A stretch of DNA of 64,000 bases from Lachnospiraceae bacterium (GTDB taxonomy: Bacteria; Bacillota; Clostridia; Lachnospirales; Lachnospiraceae): the NCBI GenBank assembly GCA_017962105.1, contig JAGCVY010000094.1:110213-174212 (forward strand). Direction: 5' to 3'. The translations under genes and the position numbers were made by a program. Shown piece after piece: positions 8,533 to 17,651 of the stretch. Position 1 is the stretch's first letter. Each line of letters starts with the position of its first letter. The notes under the pieces are model-generated. The model saw only the letters and a program-made list of their open reading frames with translations, was not told the DNA's origin and ran no database searches.

Positions 8533-9828
8533 TCAGTTTTCATCCTCAAACCGGACTGCCACCGAGTTTGCGTGAGCCGTAAGCCCTTCGGCCTCGGCAA
8601 ATGTCACGACCTTCTTGTACACTTTGCGGAGTTCCTCGCGGGAATAGCAGATCACACTGCTCTTCTTGATGAAATCATCAACGCTCAGCGGCGAGAAAAA
8701 TCTTGCCGTTCCGTTGGTGGGCAGGATGTGGTCGGGGCCCGCAAAATAATCCCCGAGAGGTTCGCTGGAGTATTCCCCTAAGAAGATTGCTCCCGCGTTG
8801 GTGATGCCTGTCATCGTATTCCAGGGATCCTTCGTGATGATCTCCAGGTGCTCGGAGGCAATGTCGTTGGCTGCTTCGATGGCGGACTCCATGGAATCCG
8901 CAAGGAAGATCCTTCCGTAGTTCTCCAGGGATTTCTCAATCGTATCCTTTCTGGAAAGCGTCTGCGTCATCTTCTCCACTTCTGCGCTGACTGCTTCGGC
9001 TAACGTCCTGCTTGTTGTCACAAGGATGGCCGATGCCATGACATCATGCTCTGCCTGACTCAGAAGATCCGCAGCAACATAGCGGGGCGTAGCCGTCTCG
9101 TCGGCGAGCACGAGGATTTCGCTGGGGCCGGCGATGGAATCAATTCCGACGCTTCCGTAGACCGCTTTCTTTGCAAGGGCAACGTAAATGTTGCCGGGGC
9201 CCACGATCTTATCAACCCGCGGAATGCTCTCCGTTCCGTAAGCAAGGGCCGCAATGGCCTGCGCTCCGCCGACCTTGGCAATCTTGGTTGCTCCGGCCTC
9301 CACGGCTGCGACAACGGAGGTTGCGTTGAGACCGCCGTCCTTCTGGGGCGGTGTGACCATGATAATCTCGGGCACGCCTGCCACTTTGGCCGGGATAATA
9401 TTCATCAGAACGCTGGAGGAAAGCACTGCACGTCCGCCGGGTACATAAACGCCTACCTTGGCGATCGGGGTGACTCTCTGGCCGAGGATGATGCCTTCCT
9501 TTGTGTCAAACCAGCTGTTTCTCCGCTGGCGCATATGGAAATCGCGGATGTTGGCGGATGCCTCACGGATTACGGTCAAAAGCTCCGGGTCGATCTCCTC
9601 GTAAGCGTCCTTGATCTCCTCCTCGGTAACCCAGATGGTATCGGGCGTGAGGTCAATACCGTCAAATTTCTTTGTGTATTCAAAAACGGCTTCATCACCG
9701 CGTCTGCGCACATCCTGCACGATCGCGTCCACCGCCTCCTGCTGTTTCGCAAACGAGTCGGTGCTCCGCATCGCAAGGGTCTGCAGGAGCTCTTCCTTGG
9801 ATTCCTTGGTCAGGGAAATAATCTTCAT
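8533..9828 (-). CDS. hisD: Histidinol dehydrogenase
   Basis: HisD oxidises L-histidinol to L-histidine in two NAD+-dependent steps using zinc. The 431-residue product shows VYVPGGRAVLSSSVLMN, the Rossmann-type KVGGAQAIAALAYGT, VDKIVGPGNIYVALAKK, GPSEILVLAD, DLLSQAEHD and GPDHILPTNGTARF, all family motifs. I choose ATG 9828 because GGAGG sits seven bases before it; the ATG six bases upstream is too close to that site. It is the third gene of the his operon, 39 bases after hisG. Confidence 0.96.
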   Translation of the reverse strand: MKIISLTKESKEELLQTLAMRSTDSFAKQQEAVDAIVQDVRRRGDEAVFEYTKKFDGIDLTPDTIWVTEEEIKDAYEEIDPELLTVIREASANIRDFHMRQRRNSWFDTKEGIILGQRVTPIAKVGVYVPGGRAVLSSSVLMNIIPAKVAGVPEIIMVTPPQKDGGLNATSVVAAVEAGATKIAKVGGAQAIAALAYGTESIPRVDKIVGPGNIYVALAKKAVYGSVGIDSIAGPSEILVLADETATPRYVAADLLSQAEHDVMASAILVTTSRTLAEAVSAEVEKMTQTLSRKDTIEKSLENYGRIFLADSMESAIEAANDIASEHLEIITKDPWNTMTGITNAGAIFLGEYSSEPLGDYFAGPDHILPTNGTARFFSPLSVDDFIKKSSVICYSREELRKVYKKVVTFAEAEGLTAHANSVAVRFEDEN

Positions 9829-9867
9829 CTTCATTCCTCCGGTTCCTGTCTCTATCCGTTTTGGGTA

Positions 9868-10518
9868 TTATTTTTCGTCCTCTGTCAGAACTTCGCGGAT
9901 ATCCGCGATCAGTTTGCGGATCCGCTCCTGCTCCATCTTCATGCTTACCTGGTTGACGATCATCCGGGCGGAAAGCGGTTCAATCTCCGCAAGCACGTTG
10001 AGTCCGTTCTCCCGAAGCGTCGAACCGGTCTCCACAATATCAACGATAACCTCGCTCAGGCCGACGATCGGGGCAAGCTCGATGGATCCGCCGAGCTTTA
10101 TGATCTCAACGGTCTGATGCAATACGTTCGTAAAATAATCCTTTGCAATATTGGGATACTTGGTGGCAACGCGGATCCTTCTGCCGCTTCCCAACAGTTC
10201 TCTGGCGCTTTCGGGTCCGGCAACGCACATCCGGCAGCGGCCGAAGCCGAAGTCGATCACCTCGTAAAGCTTCCGCCCCTCCTCCTGGATCGTATCCTTT
10301 CCGACGATACCGATATCGGCAGCGCCGTATTCCACATATGTGGGAACATCTCCTGCTTTCGCAAGGAAAAACTTCATCTTCAGTTCTTCGTTTGTGAAGA
10401 TCAGTTTCCGGGTGTTCGGATCGTTCATCTCCGTGCAGGAAATCCCGGCCTTCGTGAGAACCTCCATGGCCTTCTTTGCAAGGCGTCCTTTGGCAAGGGC
10501 AAATGTCAAATATTCCAT
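9868..10518 (-). CDS. hisG: ATP phosphoribosyltransferase, short catalytic form
   Basis: HisG catalyses the first step, ATP plus PRPP to phosphoribosyl-ATP. At 216 residues ([21 protein letters not shown]...) it is the short form that lacks the regulatory ACT-like domain and works with HisZ, whose gene immediately precedes and overlaps it by 13 bases. Motifs: [61 protein letters not shown] (PRPP loop). ATG 10518 is chosen because upstream codons in the same frame lie within hisZ and have no homology. Confidence 0.95.
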   Translation of the reverse strand: MEYLTFALAKGRLAKKAMEVLTKAGISCTEMNDPNTRKLIFTNEELKMKFFLAKAGDVPTYVEYGAADIGIVGKDTIQEEGRKLYEVIDFGFGRCRMCVAGPESARELLGSGRRIRVATKYPNIAKDYFTNVLHQTVEIIKLGGSIELAPIVGLSEVIVDIVETGSTLRENGLNVLAEIEPLSARMIVNQVSMKMEQERIRKLIADIREVLTEDEK

Positions 10519-11678
10519 ACGGCTGCACCCTCCGTCTGAAGTTTGGAAGCAATCTCCGATGCGTTCTCCTCCGTCACGGGGATCAGGGCAACGGAGCACC
10601 CTTCCGATCGCTTCCCTGCGGCAAACCGGATCGCCTCAGAGGCTTTTCCTTCGCTGTAGAGGACATACTGCTTCGCAGCTTCATTATTCTTCGTAAGGTT
10701 CTGTCTCTCGAGGGCGATCATCAGCGTGTCCACGGTGATGGACATTCCGATTGCGGGCATCGGCTTACCGAACTGCTCCGCGAGGGTGTCGTATCTTCCG
10801 CCGGAGGCAACCGCCTCGCCGGTCCCGTAGGTGATGGCGCGGAAAATGATTCCGGTGTAATAGCGATACTTGCTGAGCATTCCGAGATCAAAGGAAACAT
10901 ACCGGTCTACGCCGTACTCCTTCAGATATCCGCTCAGTTCTCGGAGACGCTCCAGGGAGGCAAGCGCTGCAGCATTGTCCGTGAGGGAAGCTGCGCGGTC
11001 CAGGATTTCCTCGGATCCGAACAGCTCGGGAATTGTCAGGAGAAGCTTGGCCGATTCCTCGCTGATGTTTCTCTCGGTAAGGAACTCCGATACGCCGAAA
11101 AGATTCTTGTTCTTGATCCGTCTTCTCAGCTCCTCCTCGTCTTCACCGGTGAGTTCGCACTCGTTGACGATGGCACGGAAGAAGCCGGCGTTACCGACTT
11201 CAATCTGAAATTTCTCAAGCCCGGCTTTCTGCAGGCAGGCGACCGTGAGGGCAAGGATCTCCGCATCGGCAGCGGCAGAACCGTCGCCGAAGAACTCAAC
11301 GCCGGCCTGGGTGGTTTCCTTCAGACGCAGTTGATATCCGGAGTTGTTGATAAAGGTGTTACCGCAGTAGGAAAGGCGGATCGGCATGGATTTCTCGCGA
11401 TAATACGTGGACGCTGCCCTTGCAACCTGGGGCGTCATATCGGGCCGAAGCACAAGGGTGTTACCGTCGCGGTCGATGAATTTGTAGATATCCTTCGACG
11501 GAACGGTCCCGCGTTCGCTGGAGAACACGTCGAAATATTCGAAGGAAGGCGTGCGGATTTCCTCGTAGCCGAACTCCTCGATGGTCTTTTTCAGATCGTC
11601 GCAGAGAGCGTTCATCTCGCGTAGCTCATCGCCGTAGATGTCCCGAACTCCTTCCGGGGTGTTTAATAATGAAATCAT
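10506..11678 (-). CDS. hisZ: ATP phosphoribosyltransferase regulatory subunit HisZ
   Basis: HisZ is a catalytically inactive histidyl-tRNA synthetase paralogue that forms a hetero-octamer with short HisG and mediates histidine feedback. The 390-residue product has the class II aaRS core: [65 protein letters not shown] and [18 protein letters not shown]. No anticodon-binding domain is evident, as expected for HisZ rather than HisRS. It is the first gene of the operon, with GAGGTAATCC before ATG 11678, 62 bases after the predicted transcription start. Confidence 0.93.
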   Translation of the reverse strand: MISLLNTPEGVRDIYGDELREMNALCDDLKKTIEEFGYEEIRTPSFEYFDVFSSERGTVPSKDIYKFIDRDGNTLVLRPDMTPQVARAASTYYREKSMPIRLSYCGNTFINNSGYQLRLKETTQAGVEFFGDGSAAADAEILALTVACLQKAGLEKFQIEVGNAGFFRAIVNECELTGEDEEELRRRIKNKNLFGVSEFLTERNISEESAKLLLTIPELFGSEEILDRAASLTDNAAALASLERLRELSGYLKEYGVDRYVSFDLGMLSKYRYYTGIIFRAITYGTGEAVASGGRYDTLAEQFGKPMPAIGMSITVDTLMIALERQNLTKNNEAAKQYVLYSEGKASEAIRFAAGKRSEGCSVALIPVTEENASEIASKLQTEGAAVWNI

Positions 11679-11711
11679 TGGATTACCTCATTTCACTTTA
11701 GCGCGTTAACT

Positions 11712-11735
11712 TGCTAATTTGCTAATCTGTTAGCA
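11712..11735. promoter_or_regulatory. Operator-like palindrome and direct repeats in his leader
   Basis: TGCTAA-TCTG-TTAGCA (11720-11735) is a perfect 6-bp inverted repeat; TGCTAAT recurs eight bases away (11712-11718). On the minus strand the site covers roughly +5 to +28 of the his transcript, the expected position of a repressor operator. A TrpR-like YerC/HisR repressor, proposed in comparative genomics of Bacillota, is a candidate binder; that is inference. Confidence 0.6.
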
Positions 11736-11746
11736 TATTGAACCGA

Positions 11747-11775
11747 ATTATACAGGGTACAATTCTTTTTGTCAA
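11747..11775 (-). promoter_or_regulatory. Consensus sigma-A promoter of the histidine operon
   Basis: Minus strand -35 TTGACA (11775-11770), exactly 17 bases, -10 TATAAT (11752-11747): a perfect consensus. It lies between the end of recU (11793) and hisZ (11678). Such a strong core promoter implies control by the adjacent operator or downstream. Confidence 0.85.
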
Positions 11776-11792
11776 GCACTTTTTTCCGAAAA

Positions 11793-12350
11793 TTATTCGA
11801 AATCCTTTTCGTCAAGATAGGTGTTAACATACTCGAGATAATTGATGAAGGGTTCCGCCGGCATGTCGTAGAGGTAATTCGGGTCAAGCTCATCGAAGCG
11901 GAAGCTCTTCCGCCCCTCGCCGTTCCCGTTTCCGTCGCCGTACCCGCGGTCGTAAAAACGAACCATCTCCTCGCATTTCATGAAGTAGATCTTCTCGCGA
12001 TGGCTGTAGTAGATCAACAGGAATGCGATGCCGCCCTGCTTTTCGAAGTCCTTCATGTAGCGGTACTGATGCTCATGAATATTCTGAAGCGGGAATGTGT
12101 CCTCGGCGCACTCCTTGCAGTCAAAGCAAAGGGCAACGCCTTGGGCGATCCCGATATAGTCGACGGTACTCTTCTGCTCAAAATAGGCAAGGGTGATGTG
12201 GCGTTCCTCCCGATCGATATCGATGGGCGTGATGGGCGTCGGGATTTTCTGCACAAGGGCAATCCCTCTCTCGCGATAGGTTTCGTTGGTACGGTTGATG
12301 ATGTCTTCGAAAAGGGAACCGCGAAGTCCCCGGGTTTTCCAAGTAGCCAT
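11793..12350 (-). CDS. recU: RecU Holliday junction resolvase
   Basis: RecU (185 residues) cleaves Holliday junctions in Gram-positive bacteria, taking the role of RuvC. The start MATWKTRGLRGSLFEDIINRTN resembles the family N-terminus. The nuclease core reads STVDYIGIAQGVALCFDCKE, matching the family D-Y-G ... E/D-x-K metal motif with Asp where Glu is common. KDFEKQGGIAFLLIYY and KIYFMKCEEMVRFY follow as in RecU. ATG 12350 has AGGAGAGCG before it. It is the last gene of the rsmF-like/rsuA/HAD/rluA series. Usually recU is next to a penicillin-binding protein gene; here it is not. Confidence 0.88.
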   Translation of the reverse strand: MATWKTRGLRGSLFEDIINRTNETYRERGIALVQKIPTPITPIDIDREERHITLAYFEQKSTVDYIGIAQGVALCFDCKECAEDTFPLQNIHEHQYRYMKDFEKQGGIAFLLIYYSHREKIYFMKCEEMVRFYDRGYGDGNGNGEGRKSFRFDELDPNYLYDMPAEPFINYLEYVNTYLDEKDFE

Positions 12351-12358
12351 ACGCTCTC

Positions 12359-13378
12359 CTAACAATATGAATCCGCAAAGTCGGGAAACTCCCCGTGTAC
12401 GATCTCGGAAAATGTCTCCGGCACGATTCCCGTTATGGTCTCTCCCTCCAGTTCCGTAAGTCCGGCCGGCAAATCCTCCGGGAACGCATAGGAATAGGCG
12501 AACAACTGCTGCCCGCGGGAGTGGTATTTCGCATGAAAATAGGACATAACACCGGATCCTTCCGCACCGTATTTCGGATCGCCCACCACGGGGTGTCCGA
12601 GGTGCTGACACACGCTTCGGATCTGATGGGACTTGCCGGTATACAGCCGGATGCGCGCAAGAGTTGCCCTCCGGTTGCTCACAACAGGTTCGATGCCGGT
12701 ATGTACCGTTTCTGCAGAAGCTTCCGGAGTTTCGGATATGGTAACCCGGTTTGTTGCCTCATCCTTCCTAAGATAACAGGTACATTCCACCGGCTCCGTG
12801 ACAGTGCCCAGCAAAAGTGCATAGTAAAATTTGCCGAACATCCTGCCACGCAATGCTTCCGCCATTCCCCTTGACCCTGCAAGCGTTTTGGCAAACCACA
12901 GGATGCCTGAAGTATTTCTGTCCAGCCGGTTGCAGATACCGGGTTTAAACATGCGAATGCTCTCCGCAGTGATATCCCCCCGGTCGGCGAGATATTGAAG
13001 GATCTGCTCATTCAGTGCTTCTGTCCCGGAATCATCCTTCTGGGACAACACCCCGGCGGGCTTATAGACACACAGAAAATTTCCATCCTCGTAGACGATC
13101 TGCGATTCCTCCACGGATCGAAGGGCAAACCGCGGAACCGCTTCCGATACAACAGCCTGGCCGCTCATTTTGGCAAATGTCTCGTCCGAGAGGAACAGTT
13201 TTACGGTGTCACCCTCCCGGATCGTCTCCGACCCGTCGGCTTTTTCATCATTTAACGTAATATTTTTCTTCCGAAGCATCTTATAGACAAAGCCGGAGCC
13301 TGCGTTCGGAAGCAGCCTTCCAAGGTACTTGGAAAACCGTTGTCCGGCGTCTTTTGATGTCACGTGGAATTCCTTCAT
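12359..13378 (-). CDS. RluA-family pseudouridine synthase
   Basis: Isomerises specific uridines in 23S rRNA or tRNA to pseudouridine. The 339-residue protein has an N-terminal S4-like domain (about 15-70, QRFSKYLGRLLP...NITLNDEKADGSETIREGDTVKLF) and the catalytic domain with the active-site Asp in CNRLDRNTSGILWFAK (about residue 155). TGKSHQIRSVCQHLGHPVVGDPKYG is the RluA C-terminal motif. It belongs to the RluC/RluD branch, but the target site cannot be told from sequence. It is eight bases upstream of recU. Confidence 0.93.
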   Translation of the reverse strand: MKEFHVTSKDAGQRFSKYLGRLLPNAGSGFVYKMLRKKNITLNDEKADGSETIREGDTVKLFLSDETFAKMSGQAVVSEAVPRFALRSVEESQIVYEDGNFLCVYKPAGVLSQKDDSGTEALNEQILQYLADRGDITAESIRMFKPGICNRLDRNTSGILWFAKTLAGSRGMAEALRGRMFGKFYYALLLGTVTEPVECTCYLRKDEATNRVTISETPEASAETVHTGIEPVVSNRRATLARIRLYTGKSHQIRSVCQHLGHPVVGDPKYGAEGSGVMSYFHAKYHSRGQQLFAYSYAFPEDLPAGLTELEGETITGIVPETFSEIVHGEFPDFADSYC

Positions 13379-13402
13379 AGTTTTCTCCGATCAGAGGTGC
13401 GG

Positions 13403-13960
13403 CTACACAAGGATCATGCGTAAAAACTCCAGAAACTGCTCGGAAGCCGGCTCATCCTTCTCTGAAATGCTTTGGATCCTTGCGGCAAGCTCCGACGTTT
13501 CATGGAAAATGTGTACGTGGATGTTCTCACCCCGCTTCTTCATGCTTTCCGTAAGGTCATCGACGATCTGCTGTTCCTTTTTGGCGTTCGGTGCCAACAG
13601 AAGGCAGGCGGCCTCGGTACGGCTTGCATACATGGCGTCAAGATGCAGCACACGGCCGCAGGGGGTGAATATCATATCGGCATAAAGGGTTCCTGTTGAG
13701 CCTGCAGCGTCGGACAGTTGTCGGAAATCATCTTCCGGCAGAGACTTGTGCGGCAGGAACAGGATGAGGCTGACAAGCGCCTTTGCCATCGGCAGGACGC
13801 CCAGAAACGCAACGACCGTCAATATATTTTTCGACGTCTTTGTGGCGAGATATCCGCACAGGAACAATCCGACGGAAATCAGGATGACCACGATCAGAAT
13901 GCATGTCAGAAATATCTTTTTCCTGCGAATATACCCGCAGCTTCCTTTTACGGGATTCAT
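13403..13960 (-). CDS. Two-pass membrane protein of unknown function
   Basis: No family recognised. The 185-residue product has a basic N-terminus, two transmembrane helices (about 16-38 and 46-70) and a soluble alpha/beta-looking C-terminal domain (75-185) with YADMIFTPCGRVLHLDAMYAS and MKKRGENIHVHIFHETSEL. The C-terminal part could be a small nuclease-like or sensor domain, but I see no catalytic motif. Start ATG 13960 follows GAGGAGGATAAGGA and overlaps the HAD gene stop by four bases (ATGA), so it is translationally coupled to the HAD hydrolase. Confidence 0.75.
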   Translation of the reverse strand: MNPVKGSCGYIRRKKIFLTCILIVVILISVGLFLCGYLATKTSKNILTVVAFLGVLPMAKALVSLILFLPHKSLPEDDFRQLSDAAGSTGTLYADMIFTPCGRVLHLDAMYASRTEAACLLLAPNAKKEQQIVDDLTESMKKRGENIHVHIFHETSELAARIQSISEKDEPASEQFLEFLRMILV

Positions 13961-14616
13961 TCCTTATCCTCCTCAAGCAGCTCCGTAAAACTGTGAATAT
14001 GGTAATCCGACATGGCGATGATCTCGTCCATGCGGTCTGCCGAGTTTACGTCATAAACAGAACAAACGCGCATCCCGGCATTGTGGCCGGACTGGATCCC
14101 CGGGATTATGTCCTCAAAGACCATACAGTCAGCGGGGGCAACACCGAGATCCTCCGCCACGAGAAGATAAATGTCCGGGGCAGGCTTTCCTTTTTTGATC
14201 TCACACGCCGTGTGAATGCTGTCGATATATCGGTCAAGGCCCGTGGCCTCCAAAACGGCGGAAAGAAGCTCCATGGAGTTGGATGTCGCTATCCCTGTTC
14301 GTATTCCCTTGCTTCGCAGCAGTTTCAGGTACTGGATCGCACCGTCTTTCGGGAACACCTTTTTACGGTAATCCTCGATTGCCATAGTGTTCCACTCGGC
14401 CTGGATTTCCTCAATGGTCTCTTCGATCCCGAAGTTCTCCTTGAAATAAACCGCAGTCTCATGAAAACTCAGTCCGTCGATCTTCGACTGCAGAGTTTCG
14501 TCGTAAGGGATCCCGTGGGCGGAAAGATAGTTGATGTCAATGTCTTTCCATATCCACATGGAATCCACCAGCGTGCCGTCCAGATCAAAGATAGCTGCGC
14601 AAAAGTCGTTCTTCAT
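13957..14616 (-). CDS. HAD-superfamily phosphatase (beta-phosphoglucomutase-like)
   Basis: A 219-residue HAD hydrolase. Motif I is FDLDGTLVDS (nucleophile Asp near residue 11), motif II is ATSNS (near 114), motif III is the Lys in KKGKPAPDIYL (near 148), and motif IV is VFEDIIPGIQSG (near 171). The helical cap between motifs I and II is subclass I, as in beta-phosphoglucomutase and phosphoglycolate phosphatase. The substrate is unknown. ATG 14616 is chosen since it immediately precedes the fold; it overlaps the 3' end of the pseudouridine synthase gene by 32 bases. Confidence 0.88.
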   Translation of the reverse strand: MKNDFCAAIFDLDGTLVDSMWIWKDIDINYLSAHGIPYDETLQSKIDGLSFHETAVYFKENFGIEETIEEIQAEWNTMAIEDYRKKVFPKDGAIQYLKLLRSKGIRTGIATSNSMELLSAVLEATGLDRYIDSIHTACEIKKGKPAPDIYLLVAEDLGVAPADCMVFEDIIPGIQSGHNAGMRVCSVYDVNSADRMDEIIAMSDYHIHSFTELLEEDKE

Positions 14617-15337
14617 CCTCGTTTTTATCCTCAAAAAGATTTCGTAATAATTCGGCCTGCTCAAGCTCCAGATAATCCCCTTCTGCCAGTTCAGCGGGAA
14701 GCCAGAGTCCTCCCATACAGATACGCCGAAGTGTACGCACTTCGCTTCCCACTGCGGCAACCATCCGCTTCACCTGATGATATTTCCCCTCCTGAATGGT
14801 AATTGCGAGAACGGTTTCCTCCGGCTGTGAGACAAGCCTGTTGACTCTTGCCGGCATTGTAGTGAAATCCTCCAGCGCAATTCCCTCCCGAAGTCTTTCG
14901 CAGGCTTCCTCGGATACGCCCGGAGAGCACTCGGCCAGATAGGTCTTCGGCACATGCTTCTTCGGGGAAAGCAGCTCATGAGCCAGCGGACCGTCGTTTG
15001 TGATCAAAAGCAATCCGGTCGTGTCGCGGTCAAGCCTTCCCACCGGAAAATACCCGTCCCCTGCCTCGGGGATCAGGTCGATCACGGTCTTTGCTTTCCT
15101 GTCGTTCGATGCGGAAAGCACACCGGCAGGCTTATTTAACAGAAAATATCGGTATTTACGATACTTCAATACTTCTCCGCGTATAGTTACCGTGTCCTCC
15201 TCGGGCGCGATCTTTTCTCCGGGGTCGGTGCAGACTTTCCCGTTAAGGGTGACAGCACCGGAACGCAGCAGGTCCTTGGCGGTTTTTCTTGTAAGCGAGG
15301 CGTCGCATTCGCATAAAAATCGGTCAAGTCGCAGCAT
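14585..15337 (-). CDS. RsuA-family 16S rRNA pseudouridine synthase
   Basis: A 250-residue RsuA/RluB/RluE/RluF-family enzyme. An S4 RNA-binding domain (1-60, MLRLDRFLCECDASLTRKTAKDLL) precedes the catalytic domain with the Asp in FPVGRLDRDTTGLLLITNDG (near residue 103). EGKYHQVKRMVAAVGSEV and LRRICMGGL are further signatures. The overall form fits RsuA (16S position 516 in E. coli numbering), though RluB-type 23S modification cannot be excluded. It lies 15 bases after the rsmF-like gene and overlaps the HAD gene. Confidence 0.92.
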   Translation of the reverse strand: MLRLDRFLCECDASLTRKTAKDLLRSGAVTLNGKVCTDPGEKIAPEEDTVTIRGEVLKYRKYRYFLLNKPAGVLSASNDRKAKTVIDLIPEAGDGYFPVGRLDRDTTGLLLITNDGPLAHELLSPKKHVPKTYLAECSPGVSEEACERLREGIALEDFTTMPARVNRLVSQPEETVLAITIQEGKYHQVKRMVAAVGSEVRTLRRICMGGLWLPAELAEGDYLELEQAELLRNLFEDKNEDEERLLRSYL

Positions 15338-15352
15338 CGGTTTTCTCCTGCT

Positions 15353-16765
15353 TTATAGCATTCTCCACCCGGAGAGATAACGGTTCTTGAAGGAGTCCTT
15401 CTTGATCCTTGCAAAGCCTAAGGGATAGGAATCCACACAGATTAAAACGTTTCCCTCGGGCATGTCTTCGGTTACCTCAAGCGTCTCGCATTTCAGATAC
15501 CGCACCGTTCTAGGATCCTCAGCGGACATGTTGTAAACCGCAGGATACTCGCTCGAAGCCAGCCCCATGGCAAACGCCTGACTCGGCTCAAATCGGCCCT
15601 TCTTCGCATCTCCCAGATACCAGCCGCTTCGGAGAACACGCATGCCGTTTGTTGCAGGCATATCCTTCGGCATCGCATATACTCTTTCATCACGGATCAC
15701 AATACGATTCTCATCGACACGCCCGTTGAGGAACTTGATCTGTGAAAGGAGATCCCGCAGTTCCTCCGGGATCTCTGAACGCTTGCAGTATCCACGGAAC
15801 GATTCGGTATGCCCCGTGTCCGAAGCGTCCTCCTTTTTCCTGAACAGCGCAACGAAATGGCCTTCTCCCTCCAGTCTGTGGGGGAACAGCCGGACACATT
15901 TTCCGACTTCGGGGAGAGGTTCCTCCATCCAGTCCGGACGTCCGGTCATAAACCCGTATTCCGCGTATCGGTCGGAAGCTCCTTCGGGAATAGCCGAAAC
16001 AAGCTCCATCTCGGGGCATCGGTTTAACAGATAGGATATCGTTTCCTCATCCTCCAATGCGGAAAATGTGCAGGTAGAATACAGAAGCATTCCTCCCGGA
16101 CGAAGCATGGAAACCGCCTGCGGAAGGATGGACTTCTGAAGATTATTGTAGTATTCCGTTCCGTACTGCTCCCAGTTTTTCATAATGACAGGCTGTTTCC
16201 GGAACATTCCCTCACCGGAACACGGGGCGTCCACAAGGATCTTGTCAAAATATCCGGGGAACCGTTCTGCAAGTTTTGACGGCTCCTCGCTGACGACCAG
16301 GATGTTCGTTGCACCGAACACCTCAAGATTTTTAAGAAGAGCTTTCGCCCTTGTCGCGGAGATGTCATTGGCGACCAGCAAGCCGGTCCCCTGCAGCTTC
16401 GCCGCAAGCTCCGTGCTCTTCCCGCCGGGCGCTGCACAGATGTCCAAAACGCGGTCTCCCGGTGCAATCGGGAGAAGGTTGGCCGGTGTCATCGCAGAAG
16501 GCTCCTGAAGGTAATACAGGCCTGCATAGTAATACGGATGCTTTGACGGAGCATCCGTATCATCATAGTAAAATCCATTGGAAATCCAAGGCACCTGACG
16601 CATGGTAAACGGCGAAATCTTCTTCCAATCCTCGACGGAAAGTTTACCCGTGTTGACACGCAAAGCCGAGCGTGCCCTCTTCTCAAGGCATGCCTCATAC
16701 GCCCGGTATTCCTCCTCCCCGAGCATCTGCTTCATCCTCTCAACAAACTTCTGCGGTAACTGCAT
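15353..16765 (-). CDS. RsmB/RsmF-type rRNA cytosine-C5 methyltransferase
   Basis: A NOL1/NOP2/sun-family, SAM-dependent m5C rRNA methyltransferase of 470 residues. SAM motif I is VLDICAAPGGKSTELA. The two catalytic cysteines are in LVDAPCSGEGMFRK (motif IV) and LYSTCTFSALEDE (motif VI). After residue about 300 comes the RsmF-type C-terminal region (RVLRSGWYLGDAKKGRFEPSQAFAMGL, then GNVLICVDSYPLGFARI), an RNA-recognition PUA-like part. It most resembles RsmF, but the exact cytosine target is uncertain. First gene of the rsmF-like/rsuA/HAD/rluA/recU run; RBS GAAGAG is weak. Confidence 0.9.
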   Translation of the reverse strand: MQLPQKFVERMKQMLGEEEYRAYEACLEKRARSALRVNTGKLSVEDWKKISPFTMRQVPWISNGFYYDDTDAPSKHPYYYAGLYYLQEPSAMTPANLLPIAPGDRVLDICAAPGGKSTELAAKLQGTGLLVANDISATRAKALLKNLEVFGATNILVVSEEPSKLAERFPGYFDKILVDAPCSGEGMFRKQPVIMKNWEQYGTEYYNNLQKSILPQAVSMLRPGGMLLYSTCTFSALEDEETISYLLNRCPEMELVSAIPEGASDRYAEYGFMTGRPDWMEEPLPEVGKCVRLFPHRLEGEGHFVALFRKKEDASDTGHTESFRGYCKRSEIPEELRDLLSQIKFLNGRVDENRIVIRDERVYAMPKDMPATNGMRVLRSGWYLGDAKKGRFEPSQAFAMGLASSEYPAVYNMSAEDPRTVRYLKCETLEVTEDMPEGNVLICVDSYPLGFARIKKDSFKNRYLSGWRML

Positions 16766-16812
16766 ATTCTCTTCGCCCTGTCATTCAATATTCCGCGGCG
16801 GAAATCCGCCTG

Positions 16813-17616
16813 TTACGTCGTTGTCTGGGCACGGTAGCCTTCGGCAATGATATCAAGCTCGTTCGCAAAATACCGGAGCTTGTCCATGTTTTTCTCCTCG
16901 TAGATCCGGAAGAACTCTTCCTGGATCCGCACAGCCTCTCTGCGGCTTGCAAAGCGGTACAGGTTCTGAATTGTAAGAAGGATGTCGTTGACGATCCGCT
17001 CCTCCTCAAACCGCTGTTCCCTGGCCGCCTTGATCTCATCCCGGATCTCGGAGAGTTCTCGGTCTGTCTGCACCATCTCGTCGGCGACATGCTCCAGACG
17101 GCTCCGAAGTTCCTCCGGGATATTGCCGCGGTATTTGTACTGCAAGGAGTGCTCGATGGTTGACCAGCAGTTCATTCCTAACGTTCTTATCTGGATCTCG
17201 GCATTTAACGTCTTCGGACCGTTCACGGTCTGTACCGTGTAGCGGATCTTCATGTGGTAACTGCGATATCCGCTGTCCTTGGGCTTTGCGATGTAGTCGC
17301 TCTCGCTCACCACAAGGATGTCGGTGCGCTTCTTGATCATGTCCGCAACCACATAGCAGTCCTCGACGAACTGACAGATCAGACGCACGCCGGCGATATC
17401 GGTCATCTCCTCCTCAAGGTGCTCGAGAGGTATCTTCTTGCGGTTACATTTTTCGACGATGCTCGCGATGGTTTTTACTCGTCCCGAGATCAGTTCGATC
17501 GGGCAGTAATCATCCTGCTTCCGAAGCGATTTTTGAATGTGGGTGAACTTGATCACAAGTTCATCTACCGCCAGAGCATAGGGCTCCAGTATTTCCCTCC
17601 AAAGTTGTATCTCCAT
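16813..17616 (-). CDS. Small alarmone synthetase (RelQ/YjbM-like GTP pyrophosphokinase)
   Basis: Transfers pyrophosphate from ATP to GDP/GTP to make (p)ppGpp. The 267-residue protein has only the RelA/SpoT synthetase domain (about 40-190) and no hydrolase, TGS or ACT domain. Signatures: MTDIAGVRLICQFVEDCY, YIAKPKDSGYRSYHMKI (nucleotide binding), EIQIRTLGMNCWSTIEHSLQYKY (catalytic Glu). A long helical C-terminus follows (190-267) and likely mediates tetramerisation as in RelQ. ATG 17616 follows GGAGGAGAT. It is separated from the PFL gene by 35 bases. Confidence 0.92.
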   Translation of the reverse strand: MEIQLWREILEPYALAVDELVIKFTHIQKSLRKQDDYCPIELISGRVKTIASIVEKCNRKKIPLEHLEEEMTDIAGVRLICQFVEDCYVVADMIKKRTDILVVSESDYIAKPKDSGYRSYHMKIRYTVQTVNGPKTLNAEIQIRTLGMNCWSTIEHSLQYKYRGNIPEELRSRLEHVADEMVQTDRELSEIRDEIKAAREQRFEEERIVNDILLTIQNLYRFASRREAVRIQEEFFRIYEEKNMDKLRYFANELDIIAEGYRAQTTT

Positions 17617-17651
17617 ATCTCCTCCTGCTTTTGCGCCGTTACGAACAAAAA

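Noticed and set aside
11680-11760. T-box riboswitch upstream of hisZ
   Set aside because: The leader is only about 60 bases, with no T-box sequence and no terminator/antiterminator pair.
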